Positions 1 through 8,918 of a stretch of 64,000 nucleotides of DNA are shown in pieces; position 1 is the first letter of the stretch; each line of letters starts with the position of its first letter. Under the pieces are notes generated by a model. It was not told where the DNA came from and ran no database searches. It was given only the letters and a program-made list of their open reading frames with translations. The translations under genes were made by a program, and so were the position numbers. The stretch is from Flavobacteriaceae bacterium UBA3356 (lineage in GTDB: Bacteria; Bacteroidota; Bacteroidia; Flavobacteriales; Flavobacteriaceae). The stretch spans positions 124,001 to 188,000 of the forward strand of contig DEQW01000002.1 of NCBI GenBank assembly GCA_002360635.1. Reading direction: 5' to 3'.

Positions 1-168
1 GTAGCGTCTTATACTTTTGTACCTGCAGTTAATGCAACAGATCTTCCATATAGAATTACATACCCTGTAATTATTCAAACTATTAATGGAGCAAACCGTC
101 AGGCAGCAGTTGCTGGCTTAAGTAACGGTGACACCATTTTAAGTAAACTATTCTGGGATGTAAACTAA
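1..168 (+). CDS. C-terminal end of a probable SusD/RagB-like outer-membrane lipoprotein (partial)
   Basis: An open frame enters from the left edge and ends at a TAA at 166-168, leaving 55 residues. The tail reads ...RITYPVIIQTINGANRQAA...NGDTILSKLFWDVN. The pattern of R-x-x-YP, then N-x-AN-x-x-AA, then a final K-x-F/W-WDVN resembles the C-terminus of the SusD-like nutrient-binding lipoproteins of Bacteroidota, which normally pair with a SusC TonB-dependent receptor to take up polymers or peptides. The gene start and any SusC partner lie outside the window. Two strong terminators follow, so it is the last gene of its operon. The family call is a motif-level inference; the coding frame itself is clear. 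Confidence 0.5.
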   Translation, partial: VASYTFVPAVNATDLPYRITYPVIIQTINGANRQAAVAGLSNGDTILSKLFWDVN

Positions 169-220
169 TTAAATAAGTATTTTTATTTAATTTTGGTAAA
201 TGGTAAACACCAATTAATAA

Positions 221-254
221 AAGAAGCCGCTTTAAAGCGGCTTCTTTGTTTTTT
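221..254 (+). terminator. Rho-independent terminator after the SusD-like gene
   Basis: A perfect 26-nt palindrome at 221-246 (arms AAGAAGCCGCTTT and AAAGCGGCTTCTT) is followed by a T-rich run to 254. It lies about 50 nt after the stop of the plus-strand gene. Confidence 0.85.
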
Positions 255-392
255 AAAGGATACAATAAAGTTGGTTAATTTTAATAGAGCCAAGAGTTAT
301 TAAATTAAAATTTAAGTAGTACTGTTGCTAATGATATTTAAAATTGGTTGAGGCAAATACATATTATAATCTTAAATCAAATTTATTAATTA

Positions 393-436
393 AAAAAGGC
401 TCCACACAAATCAATTGATTTGTGTGGAGCCTTTTT
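393..436. terminator. 44-bp perfect palindrome, likely bidirectional terminator
   Basis: Positions 393-414 and 415-436 are exact reverse complements with no unpaired base; the arm runs AAAAAGGCTCCACACAAATCAA. A-runs on one side and T-runs on the other allow termination in both directions. It ends 7 nt from the 3' end of the minus-strand tRNA, so it most likely ends the tRNA transcript and backs up the terminator at 221-254. Confidence 0.8.
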
Positions 437-442
437 ATTCAG

Positions 443-516
443 TGACCGCGGAAGGATTCGAACCCTCAACCCTCAGAGCCGAAATCTGATATTCTATCCA
501 GTTGAACTACGCGGCC
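443..516 (-). tRNA. tRNA-Arg (anticodon TCG)
   Basis: The minus strand folds as a 74-nt tRNA. The acceptor stem is GGCCGCG with CGCGGTC (one G-U pair) and discriminator A. The anticodon stem TCAGA/TCTGA encloses the loop TTTCGGC, giving anticodon TCG (reads CGA/CGN, arginine). The T arm contains GGTTCGAATCC. The 3' CCA is not encoded. It is a single tRNA gene. Confidence 0.93.
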
Positions 517-570
517 TCATTCCTGCACTTCGGCTATGCTCAGCATAAACTTTGGCGGGAATCTATATTA

Positions 571-1020
571 TTAACTCAATCTATTTTTTACTATTCCTGA
601 AATGGTTTTCCCATCGGCTTGTCCAGCTAATTTCTTATTTGCCATTCCCATTACTTTTCCCATATCTTTCATTGATTCTGCTCCAGTTTGAGCAATTATA
701 TCATCAACAACCTTGGCCACTTCTTCTTCACTAAGTTGAGCTGGCAAAAAGTTTTCAATGATAGCTGCTTGTTTTAACTCAGGTTCAGCTAGGTCTTCCC
801 TACCTTGTTCTTTATAAATTGCAGCGCTATCCTTACGTTGTTTTACCTGTTTTTGAAGCAATTTAATTTCTTCTTCTTCCGTAAGTTCTTTTTTAGTGCC
901 ACTTTCAGTCTGTGCTAATAATAAAGCTGATTTTACTGATCGTAATGCCTCTAAGGCATTGGCATTTTTTTCTTTCATTGCTACTTTCATAGCGTCCATT
1001 ACCTGCTTTTGTAAGCTCAT
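571..1020 (-). CDS. GatB/YqeY domain protein
   Basis: A 149-residue protein, the usual length for the stand-alone YqeY family, which shares the tail domain of the amidotransferase subunit GatB. The family is thought to act on tRNA or tRNA-linked reactions but has no firmly established function. Recognisable stretches are MSLQKQVMDAMKVAMKEKN at the start, LRSVKSALL, and the C-terminal GKVMGMANKKLAGQADGKT. It follows ftsZ on the same strand, but a strong terminator (1077-1108) lies between, and a TATCTTCG box at 1045-1052 could be its own -7 element. It is therefore probably transcribed mainly on its own while keeping the position next to ftsZ often seen in flavobacteria. Confidence 0.88.
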   Translation of the reverse strand: MSLQKQVMDAMKVAMKEKNANALEALRSVKSALLLAQTESGTKKELTEEEEIKLLQKQVKQRKDSAAIYKEQGREDLAEPELKQAAIIENFLPAQLSEEEVAKVVDDIIAQTGAESMKDMGKVMGMANKKLAGQADGKTISGIVKNRLS

Positions 1021-1076
1021 TATTTTGTTTTTTATAACAGTATGCGAAGATAGCTAATATGTTTTTATTACTAAAG

Positions 1077-1108
1077 AAAAAAACCCACAAGGCACGCCTT
1101 GTGGGTTT
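1077..1108 (-). terminator. Terminator of the dcw operon after ftsZ
   Basis: Arms AAACCCACAAGGC (1081-1093) and GCCTTGTGGGTTT (1096-1108) pair perfectly, and on the minus strand a T-run follows (complement of the A-run 1077-1083). It lies about 20 nt past the ftsZ stop and marks the end of the long minus-strand division operon. Confidence 0.85.
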
Positions 1109-1128
1109 AAATATTTAAAATTTGTCTG

Positions 1129-3180
1129 TTAATCTACATTATCGTGCAAAAATGAATTATTACTTCTCAATTCGATATCATCATCGTCATCACTATTCAC
1201 AGAAGTTCTGGAAAGAGAACCTTCAGAATCCCTTTTATCATCTAAATCTATTCCCATTCTTTTATAAGCTGGTTGATTTTCTATATCCTCTATTCGCGAT
1301 CCACTGTTTCTAAACTTATAATTGAAATCTTTCATCTTCTTTTTACGCTCTTCGGTACGGTCTTTCAACAGTTTAGAGATAGGTGAATTTAATGGGTCAA
1401 CCTCATTGTTATCATCGTTATTAGTGTCTTTTTCAACAGGTGCGACAGTTTTCTTTTCAAAAACCAATTCTTCTTCTGCAGCTTTATGTGTTTTAGCATC
1501 CGGTTTGGCATTTAAAAGCTCATCCTCTTTCTCCTGATAGTCATCTAAGCTGTATCGTTTAACACCTTCGTTTGAAAATTCAGTAACAGGTATTACTTCT
1601 ACATGATCGTTTACCTCTATGTCTTCAACATTTGATATCAACGTCTCGTTATCTTCCTCTTCTTTTTCATACCTTTTGTTTGAATCTGAAACAGGATTTA
1701 CAGGAAGATCGAACATTAGCATCTGTTCCTTACTCTCTGATGCTTTTTCTTGCTTTTGATCAGGTTTATTGGAAATAATTTTCTCTTCCTTTTTCTGAAT
1801 ATCTTTTTTAGGTTCTAATATTACAAAATCATTTACATCCATTTCATTGATTACCAATTGCTCAAATTCAGCAATATGATGAATATCAATTTCTTCATAC
1901 GATACATCTATGTTTTTCAATAATTCTGAAGTTTCAACATAGCCTTCAAAAGGAATAGAGGTTTTTTCTTTTGGTTTTGTCACCTCAGAAACTGGAGGCA
2001 TTTTATCTTCCACTTCCTCTTCTTCAAATAAAGTATGTTTAATGATTGGTTTTGCCTCCTTTATAGGTTTCTCTTCTTTTGGTAGTTCAACACGTGTAGC
2101 GCCTTGTTTTACGGATAAGTCTTGTTCTGCCTTTTGTTCTTCTTCAAGCGTATGAATAATTTTTTTACTTTCAGTATTTACAATATCATCTTGCTGTTCT
2201 GCATTAAAACCAGTAGCAATGACTGTTATACCAATAGCACCCTCTAATTCTGGGTCCTCACCTACTCCCATAATGATGTTGGCACTGTGTCCAGCTTCAT
2301 CTTGAATATGATCACTTATTTCACCTATTTCATCGATGGTTATTTCTTCACTGCCCGAAACGATAAGCAACAGTACGTTTTTGGCACCTTTTATTTTATT
2401 GTCATTTAACAATGGGGAATCTAAAGCTTTACCAATGGCCTCACTTGCTCGTTTTGCCCCAGTTGCACTTGCACTACCCATTATAGCAGTACCGCTGTTA
2501 GCAAGTACTGTTTTGGCATCGCGCAAGTCAATGTTTTGTGTATAGTGGTGCGTTATTACTTCAGCAATACCACGGGCAGCAGTGGCAAGTACTTCGTCTG
2601 CTTTTGAAAAACCAGCTTTAAAGCCAAGGTTTCCATACACTTCTCGCAGTTTATTGTTGTTTATTACAATAAGCGAATCACAATTTTGTCGTAGTTTTTC
2701 AACCCCTATTTGAGCTTGTTCGTTACGGGTTTTTCCCTCAAACTGAAATGGAATGGTAACAATCCCAACGGTTAGAATGTCCAACTCTTTCGCCATCTTG
2801 GCTATAATTGGAGCTGCTCCAGTACCAGTACCACCACCCATTCCGGCAGTGATAAAAATCATTTTGGTGTTAGTAGTGAGCATACTTTTAATTTCCTCCA
2901 TGCTTTCCATGGCGGACTGTTCTCCTATTTGAGGGTTTGCTCCAGCCCCTAACCCTTCGGTCAAAGAAACGCCTAATTGGATTTTAATAGGCACTGAACT
3001 ATTTTCAAGTGCTTGTGCATCTGTATTGCAAATCACGAAGTCAACCCCTTTAATTCCTTGGTTGAACATGTGGTTGATTGCATTGCTACCGCCGCCGCCT
3101 ACGCCAATTACCTTTATAACGTTTGATTGGTTCTTGGGCAGATCGAACGAAATGTTATCAAAATCTGTGTTGCTGCTCAT
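1129..3180 (-). CDS. ftsZ: Cell division protein FtsZ, long C-terminal tail form
   Basis: Tubulin-like GTPase that forms the cytokinetic ring. The N-terminal ~330 residues are the conserved GTPase: IKVIGVGGGGSNAINHM near residue 25, the tubulin signature MGGGTGTGAAP near residue 115, and the NxDFADxxT-type region replaced by the flavobacterial form around DLRDAKTVLANSG. The protein is 683 residues, whereas typical FtsZ is 350-400. The extra ~300 residues are highly charged, low-complexity linker with many Glu/Lys runs. They end in the segment QPAYKRMGIDLDD, probably the Bacteroidota version of the conserved C-terminal peptide that binds FtsA, followed by an acidic tail. It is last in the dcw operon, 36 nt after ftsA. 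Confidence 0.97.
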   Translation of the reverse strand: MSSNTDFDNISFDLPKNQSNVIKVIGVGGGGSNAINHMFNQGIKGVDFVICNTDAQALENSSVPIKIQLGVSLTEGLGAGANPQIGEQSAMESMEEIKSMLTTNTKMIFITAGMGGGTGTGAAPIIAKMAKELDILTVGIVTIPFQFEGKTRNEQAQIGVEKLRQNCDSLIVINNNKLREVYGNLGFKAGFSKADEVLATAARGIAEVITHHYTQNIDLRDAKTVLANSGTAIMGSASATGAKRASEAIGKALDSPLLNDNKIKGAKNVLLLIVSGSEEITIDEIGEISDHIQDEAGHSANIIMGVGEDPELEGAIGITVIATGFNAEQQDDIVNTESKKIIHTLEEEQKAEQDLSVKQGATRVELPKEEKPIKEAKPIIKHTLFEEEEVEDKMPPVSEVTKPKEKTSIPFEGYVETSELLKNIDVSYEEIDIHHIAEFEQLVINEMDVNDFVILEPKKDIQKKEEKIISNKPDQKQEKASESKEQMLMFDLPVNPVSDSNKRYEKEEEDNETLISNVEDIEVNDHVEVIPVTEFSNEGVKRYSLDDYQEKEDELLNAKPDAKTHKAAEEELVFEKKTVAPVEKDTNNDDNNEVDPLNSPISKLLKDRTEERKKKMKDFNYKFRNSGSRIEDIENQPAYKRMGIDLDDKRDSEGSLSRTSVNSDDDDDIELRSNNSFLHDNVD

Positions 3181-3216
3181 ATTGTTTGTTTTTGTGAGGT
3201 TCTTTTTCTTTCTTTT

Positions 3217-4551
3217 TTATTCTGCGTTATCTAAAAACTCCTTGAACTTTTCAGCCCATTTGTCTAGAAAACGTTTGCGTTCTTTAGGTGGCTCCTTCTC
3301 TTCTTCCTTGGCCGAGGTATTAGGCTCATCAGTTTCAACTGTTTCAGGCGCTTCAACTTGTTTTTCTTGCTGCTTTTGTTGTCTTTTTTCTTGATTATTT
3401 ATACTACTAAGTACCAAGCCTACAGCCGTTGCATACGTTGGGCTCGTAGTTTCATCGTCACTACCACCTGCCAAATGCTCATTTGGATACCCAATACGCG
3501 TGTCCATTCCGGTTATATATTCTACTAATTGCTTTAAATGTTGTAATTGTGCACCACCGCCGGTTAACACAATCCCAGCAATCAATTTTTTCTTTTGCTC
3601 TTCGTGACCGTAATTTTTTATCTCTAAATACACTTGTTCAATAATTTCAACTACTCGTGCATGAATTATTTTTGACAAGTTTTTCAGTGTAATTTCTTTA
3701 GGTTCTCTTCCTCGCAAACCTGGTATGGAAACTATTTCGTTTTCTTTGTTCTCACCTGGCCAGGCAGATCCAAATTTGATTTTTAGTAATTCAGCTTGTT
3801 TTTCAATAATGGAACACCCTTCTTTTATATCTTCTGTTATTACACCACCGCCAAAAGGGATAACTGCTGTGTGGCGAATAATTCCATCTTTAAAAATTGC
3901 TAAATCTGTTGTACCGCCACCTATATCTATTAGTGCTACACCAGCTTCCTTTTCTTCCCTACTCAACACTGCATTTGCTGAAGCCAAAGGCTCTAATGTA
4001 ATTGCTGAAAGGTTTAATCCAGCACTTTTTATACATCTCCCGACGTTTCTAATTGAAGAAACCTGGCCTACCACTACGTGGAAATTAGCTTCCAAACGGC
4101 CTCCGTACATACCAATAGGCTCTTTTATCTCGGCCTGCCCATCTACTTTAAAATCTTGTGGGAGAACATGAATTATTTCTTCACCAGGCAACATAACTAA
4201 TTTGTGCACTTGGTTGCAGAGACGTTCAATATCGGCTTCATCAATTACTTCGTCGCTGTCACTTCGGGTTATATAATCGCTATGTTGTAAACTTCGTATA
4301 TGCTGACCTGCAATACCTACCATTACATTGTCAATCTTCATTCCAGAGGATGTTTCAGCATCTTGCACAGCTTGTTGTATGGACTGTATAGTTTGGGTAA
4401 TATTGTTTACTACACCCCTATGTACACCTAAACTTTTAGACCTTCCCACTCCCAAAATTTCCATTTTACCATATTCGTTTTTACGGCCTATCATGGCTAC
4501 TATTTTTGTGGTTCCAATATCTAATCCTACAGCTATGTTCTCGTTTTCCAT
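3217..4551 (-). CDS. ftsA: Cell division protein FtsA
   Basis: Actin-like ATPase that tethers FtsZ filaments to the inner face of the membrane. The start VGLDIGTTKIVAMIG is the actin-family phosphate-1 loop, and IDIGGGTTDLAIF near residue 215 is phosphate-2. LTGGGAQLQHL near residue 335 is the adenosine motif. Length is 444 residues. After a linker rich in Gln, Glu and Lys, the last ~20 residues (KRFLDKWAEKFKEFLDNAE) form an amphipathic helix suited to membrane targeting. The gene lies 3 nt after ftsQ and 36 nt before ftsZ, the normal order. Confidence 0.97.
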   Translation of the reverse strand: MENENIAVGLDIGTTKIVAMIGRKNEYGKMEILGVGRSKSLGVHRGVVNNITQTIQSIQQAVQDAETSSGMKIDNVMVGIAGQHIRSLQHSDYITRSDSDEVIDEADIERLCNQVHKLVMLPGEEIIHVLPQDFKVDGQAEIKEPIGMYGGRLEANFHVVVGQVSSIRNVGRCIKSAGLNLSAITLEPLASANAVLSREEKEAGVALIDIGGGTTDLAIFKDGIIRHTAVIPFGGGVITEDIKEGCSIIEKQAELLKIKFGSAWPGENKENEIVSIPGLRGREPKEITLKNLSKIIHARVVEIIEQVYLEIKNYGHEEQKKKLIAGIVLTGGGAQLQHLKQLVEYITGMDTRIGYPNEHLAGGSDDETTSPTYATAVGLVLSSINNQEKRQQKQQEKQVEAPETVETDEPNTSAKEEEKEPPKERKRFLDKWAEKFKEFLDNAE

Positions 4552-4554
4552 CGC

Positions 4555-5271
4555 TTATATTTTTGTTGCTACTACTTGGTCTCCAAATTGTAAATTGACC
4601 AACTTATAACTTGAAAGCTTATTATCTTGTTTTGTTTTCTTATAAAACGCCTTAAAGTTTTGAAACTTATTGGCTATGGCTTCTGGCTTTCCAAAAAGCA
4701 CTTTAAAATTGTGTTTTCGCAACCTTAATTCAATATTCCCGTTTTGCTGAAGTTCTAACCCTATTACACTGCTTTTCATAAAAGGGTCTCCATCAATTGC
4801 CCTTAAAAGTGGTGTTACTTTTTTAAAATTAGATTCTGAAACTCCTGTAACCAACGGCACCCTTGCTGTGTAAACTACAGACAATGGCATTCTTTCGCCC
4901 CTATCGTCAATGTAATAATCTGGTGAAGCAGCTACTCTTCCCAGTGGATTTCGTTGCGTTATTTTGGCTCCAAGTGATCCATTTAAGTTTATGTACACCT
5001 CTGCATCGAGTATCATTTCATTTTCAAGCAAACGAGACTCTACCTCTTTCAAAACTAACTTATCTTTACGGATGCTCGTAACACTATCGTAATTTTGTAT
5101 CAACAATTTATTAACTGTATTACGTGTTATGAAAGGGCTATTTTCATCTAAAAATTCTATGTTAATTTTGGTTAAGTTTCTACTACCATTTCGTTGTTTG
5201 GTAAAGCTGAATAAAAAAACAACTAGACCAAACAGTAACACAAATTTTATGTACTCCCAACTACGCTTCAT
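4555..5271 (-). CDS. ftsQ: Cell division protein FtsQ
   Basis: A 238-residue bitopic membrane protein. A single hydrophobic segment (about residues 8-25, IKFVLLFGLVVFLFSFT) follows a short cytoplasmic stretch, then an extracytoplasmic region with a POTRA-like start and the segment YIDDRGERMPLS typical of FtsQ beta domains. FtsQ bridges early and late divisome proteins. It overlaps the end of murC by 11 nt and precedes ftsA, which fixes the call, because FtsQ is poorly conserved in sequence. Confidence 0.9.
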   Translation of the reverse strand: MKRSWEYIKFVLLFGLVVFLFSFTKQRNGSRNLTKINIEFLDENSPFITRNTVNKLLIQNYDSVTSIRKDKLVLKEVESRLLENEMILDAEVYINLNGSLGAKITQRNPLGRVAASPDYYIDDRGERMPLSVVYTARVPLVTGVSESNFKKVTPLLRAIDGDPFMKSSVIGLELQQNGNIELRLRKHNFKVLFGKPEAIANKFQNFKAFYKKTKQDNKLSSYKLVNLQFGDQVVATKI

Positions 5272-6613
5272 CTTCTAAAACTTTTTTCACCTTATCCACT
5301 TCAACCCCAATATCTCCAGCACCTGCCATTATTTTTATCTTACAGCCTGAGTCTTTTATTGTCTTTGCCAAATCAACTTTTGAAACCAACTGTTTTTTAT
5401 CTGAATCAATCTTTTCTAACAACCATTTTGAGGTAATTCCTTCCATCGGTTCTTCTCGTGCTGGATAGATATCTAATAGGATTATCTCGTCAAATTTTGA
5501 CAAGCTTTCAGCAAAGTCATTTACAAAATCTCTTGTTCGGCTAAAAAGATGCGGCTGAAAAACAATCAATTTCTCCTTTTCAGGATACATTTCGGTTACG
5601 GCTTGGTGTAATGCGTCCAATTCAGTTGGATGATGCGCATAATCATCAATCAACACCAAATCATCGGTTTTAATTTTATATGAAAATCGACGTTGAACTC
5701 CCTTAAAACTTTTTAAAGCTTCGGGTAGGCGACGGGTTGGAGAACCTGCTAAAATCGCCATACCCAGAGCTGTTACAGCATTATGTAGGTTATGTTTTCC
5801 GGGAAGGAAAAATTTTAAATCTTTTAATACTCTTGTTGGTGTTTTTAAATTGAAAACATAGCCGCCATTTTCAATTCGAACATTTTGTGCCTCATAATCT
5901 GCCTCTTCTTCAATCCCAACAGTATTTCCTTTTAAAGGCAAACCCTTTTTAAGTAATAAATGTTCTTTTTCAGAAATCAAAGCAGCAAAATCCTTAAATG
6001 TTTTTTCAAATTCTGAAACATCGCCGTAAACATCTAAATGGTCGGGATCCATAGAAGTAATACAAGCAATATCTGGACGTAACTGCATGAAAGAACGGTC
6101 AAACTCGTCAGCTTCAACCACCGTTATTAACGTGCCGTTTGAGATAAAATTTGAGTTATAATTTTCAGAAATACCACCTAGAAATGCCGTAACCGCCATT
6201 CCTGTTTCAGCTAATAAATGACCTAAAATCGCTGAAGTTGTAGTTTTCCCGTGGGTTCCAGCTACAGCTAAGCAAAAGGTATCTTTGGTAACCTCGCCCA
6301 GCAATACTGCCCGCTTTACAATTTTATAATCCTCTTTTTGAAACCACGACAAAATGTTGTTTTGTTTAACAGCGGGTGTATTGACTACCAAGGTTGTCTC
6401 TTTATCGAAGTTGTTTTTTGAAATCGACTCAATCGAATCTATAAATGATACCGAAATATCTTCTTTCTCTAACGTTTCGGTAATAGTACTTTCCGTTCTA
6501 TCATACCCCATAACATCATAGCCTTTTAACTTGCAATAACGAGCTAACGCACTCATCCCGATACCGCCAATACCGATAAAATAAAGTGTTTTTATGTTAT
6601 CTAAATTCTTCAT
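5261..6613 (-). CDS. murC: UDP-N-acetylmuramate--L-alanine ligase MurC
   Basis: Cytoplasmic ligase that adds L-alanine to UDP-MurNAc, the first peptide step of peptidoglycan synthesis. The N-terminus IYFIGIGGIGMSALARY-type motif (FIGIGGIGMSALA) binds the UDP substrate. The ATP loop AGTHGKTTTSAIL lies near residue 118, and DDYAHHPTELDA near residue 317 is the Mur ligase signature. Length 450 is normal. The start codon directly follows the murG stop, and the 3' end overlaps ftsQ by 11 nt, indicating translational coupling. Confidence 0.97.
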   Translation of the reverse strand: MKNLDNIKTLYFIGIGGIGMSALARYCKLKGYDVMGYDRTESTITETLEKEDISVSFIDSIESISKNNFDKETTLVVNTPAVKQNNILSWFQKEDYKIVKRAVLLGEVTKDTFCLAVAGTHGKTTTSAILGHLLAETGMAVTAFLGGISENYNSNFISNGTLITVVEADEFDRSFMQLRPDIACITSMDPDHLDVYGDVSEFEKTFKDFAALISEKEHLLLKKGLPLKGNTVGIEEEADYEAQNVRIENGGYVFNLKTPTRVLKDLKFFLPGKHNLHNAVTALGMAILAGSPTRRLPEALKSFKGVQRRFSYKIKTDDLVLIDDYAHHPTELDALHQAVTEMYPEKEKLIVFQPHLFSRTRDFVNDFAESLSKFDEIILLDIYPAREEPMEGITSKWLLEKIDSDKKQLVSKVDLAKTIKDSGCKIKIMAGAGDIGVEVDKVKKVLEDEA

Positions 6614-7720
6614 TTAATAACTCGTTTTTTGTTTAGAAATTAGCTTTTCAATTTCTCTAACAATATCTTTCGTGGCATTGGGTTTTGCCATTTTCTTTAT
6701 ATTTTCTGAAAGTTCTTTTTGGGTTGATTCGGAAGAAAGCAAATCTGAAAAATTCCTTTCAAAATGTTCGTCCAATTGATTTTCTTTTAACAAAATAGCC
6801 GCATTATTTTCTGAAACAGCTTGCGCATTTTTAGTTTGGTGATCCTCTGCCACGTTAGGCGATGGAATAAAAATCACCGGTTTCCCTACCAAACATAATT
6901 CGGAAACAGATAATGCCCCTGCTCTCGAAATAATAATATCTGCCGCTGCATATGCCAAATCCATCCTATTTAAATAAGCATGAACTTTAATCGCTCCAGT
7001 AGATTTGTTTTTATAAGTTTCTTCATAAAACTTCCCGCACTGCCAGATTACCTGAACGTTTTTTTCTTCAAAAAATGAAAGCGAAGTATTTATAAGCTCA
7101 TTGATCTTTTTGGCACCTAAACTTCCGCCTAACACCAACAATGTTTTTTTACTCCCATCTAGATTGAAAAACTGTTGTGCTTCACTTCTTTTTTCTGAAA
7201 TATCCAATAAGTCTTGTCGTACCGGATTTCCTGTAAACACTATTTTTTCAGAAGGGAAAAATTTCTCCATCTTGTTATAGGCTACACAAATAACACTCGC
7301 TTTGCTGCTCAACCATTTGTTTGTAATTCCCGCATGGCTATTCTGCTCTTGAATTAAACAAGGAATTCCTTTTTGAGAAGCACTTCGTAATAACGGTGCA
7401 CTTGCATAACCTCCTGTGCCAATAGCAACAGTAGGTTTAAATTTTTTTAATATTTCTCTAGACTTCAATAAACTTGAAATCAATTTAAAAGGAAACATCA
7501 AGTTTTTTAAACTGAGTTTTCGTTGCAATCCTGAAATCCATAATCCTTCAATTTTATAACCCGCTTGTGGAACTTTCTCCATCTCCATGCGGTCTTTGGC
7601 GCCTACAAACAGAAATTCCGCTTCAGGATACCGTTGCTGAAGTTCGTCTGCAATTGCAATCGCCGGATAGATATGCCCTCCGGTTCCGCCGCCTGATATG
7701 ATGAATTTATATGGTTTCAC
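6614..7720 (-). CDS. murG: UDP-GlcNAc:undecaprenyl-PP-MurNAc-pentapeptide GlcNAc transferase MurG
   Basis: Membrane-associated GT-B glycosyltransferase that converts lipid I to lipid II. The glycine-rich loop SGGGTGGHIYPAIAIA at the start and GGSLGAKKIN near residue 197 are the two G loops. SRAGALSVSELCLVGKPVIFIP is the UDP-GlcNAc-binding motif. Length 368 is typical. It overlaps the end of ftsW by 14 nt and abuts murC. Confidence 0.97.
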   Translation of the reverse strand: MKPYKFIISGGGTGGHIYPAIAIADELQQRYPEAEFLFVGAKDRMEMEKVPQAGYKIEGLWISGLQRKLSLKNLMFPFKLISSLLKSREILKKFKPTVAIGTGGYASAPLLRSASQKGIPCLIQEQNSHAGITNKWLSSKASVICVAYNKMEKFFPSEKIVFTGNPVRQDLLDISEKRSEAQQFFNLDGSKKTLLVLGGSLGAKKINELINTSLSFFEEKNVQVIWQCGKFYEETYKNKSTGAIKVHAYLNRMDLAYAAADIIISRAGALSVSELCLVGKPVIFIPSPNVAEDHQTKNAQAVSENNAAILLKENQLDEHFERNFSDLLSSESTQKELSENIKKMAKPNATKDIVREIEKLISKQKTSY

Positions 7721-8900
7721 TTAAAATATCTAATGGGTTTTCTTCCCGTTCTTCTTTCTCTTTCTTTATTTGCCGGTTGGCACTTACGCTTAATACCATT
7801 CCTATTGCTAAGCACGTCATCCAAATGGAACTTCCACCACTACTTACCAATGGTAATGTCTGCCCCGTTACTGGAAACAATTCGACTGCTACAGCCATAT
7901 TAATCAATGCCTGAAATACAATAGGCAAGCCCACTCCAATTACTAATAGTTTTCCGAAAATGGAAGTCGATTTATGTGCCACAATTACCAATCTGAACAG
8001 TAAAAACAGGTATAACGACATTAAAAACAAGGCTCCTACTAAGCCAAATTCTTCAACTATAATCGCGTAAATAAAATCGGAAGAGGATTGTGGTAAAAAG
8101 TTTTTCTGAATACTTTTACCAGGTCCTAATCCCGTAATTCCTCCTGAAGCGATTGCAATTTTTGCTTTTTCAATCTGATAATCTGCCTCGGTATCTTCTC
8201 CATCAGTAAAGTTTTCTACTCGACTTATCCACGTATCAACTCGGTTCGGAAATACGCCTGGAAATGCTTTTGCAGTCAAGACAAACAATGTTAAACATAA
8301 TAAACCTGCGCCTAGAATGATTCCTAAATATTTTATTGGGTATCCTCCTACAAACACCAATACAACTACCATCGCAAATATAATAGCCGTGGTTGAAAAG
8401 TTAGCTGGAAGAATTAATGCTAATACTACAAATACTGGCAACCATAATGGAAGCAACGTTTCTTTAAAAGTTACAGTTTCCCCTTTAATTTTAGATAAAT
8501 ACCGGGCTACATAGGTTAATAAAACAACCGCCGCCAATGTGGAAGTCTGAAAGGTAACACCCACAAAAGGCACACGTATCCAGCGACTGGCATTAGCTCC
8601 ATCTATAGTGGTTCCTTGCCCTAACGTTAATAACAACAATACAATAACTACTGGTAACGCAATAATGGACAGACCTCTAAAATAATGAAACGGTATTTTG
8701 TGTACGCCATATAAAATGGCAAACCCTAACAATAGATGGGCAAAATGTTTCAGCAAATACGGTAACGTACTTCCATCCCCGTACAAATATGCCAAATTAC
8801 TACTAGCACTATATACAGGCAAAAAAGAAAATACAGCTAACAGCGCAACAGTAGCCCAAATTACCCGATCTCCTTTTATATGTTGAAATATTTCCCGCAT
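7707..8900 (-). CDS. ftsW: Lipid II polymerase FtsW (SEDS family)
   Basis: Polytopic SEDS-family glycosyltransferase that polymerises lipid II at the septum with FtsI. The 397 residues contain about ten hydrophobic segments. Family landmarks are FLPVYSASSNLAYL in the first loop, the conserved GITGLGPGKSIQKNFLPQSSSDFIYAIIVEE block (residues ~250-280) and the late VTGQTLPLVSSGGSS motif (residues ~340-355). A cytoplasmic Lys/Glu-rich tail follows. It lies between murD and murG in the dcw operon. Confidence 0.96.
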   Translation of the reverse strand: MREIFQHIKGDRVIWATVALLAVFSFLPVYSASSNLAYLYGDGSTLPYLLKHFAHLLLGFAILYGVHKIPFHYFRGLSIIALPVVIVLLLLTLGQGTTIDGANASRWIRVPFVGVTFQTSTLAAVVLLTYVARYLSKIKGETVTFKETLLPLWLPVFVVLALILPANFSTTAIIFAMVVVLVFVGGYPIKYLGIILGAGLLCLTLFVLTAKAFPGVFPNRVDTWISRVENFTDGEDTEADYQIEKAKIAIASGGITGLGPGKSIQKNFLPQSSSDFIYAIIVEEFGLVGALFLMSLYLFLLFRLVIVAHKSTSIFGKLLVIGVGLPIVFQALINMAVAVELFPVTGQTLPLVSSGGSSIWMTCLAIGMVLSVSANRQIKKEKEEREENPLDILSETI

Positions 8901-8918
8901 TGGTATTCTTCTTATTTT

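Noticed and set aside
169..442. A small gene or attachment site between the SusD-like tail and tRNA-Arg
   Set aside because: Only the two terminators are recognisable; no conserved short frame, integrase gene or direct repeat of the tRNA end was found.
3725..4171. 148-codon plus-strand frame opposite ftsA
   Set aside because: Shadow of a strongly conserved gene on the other strand; the translation has no recognisable domain or start context.
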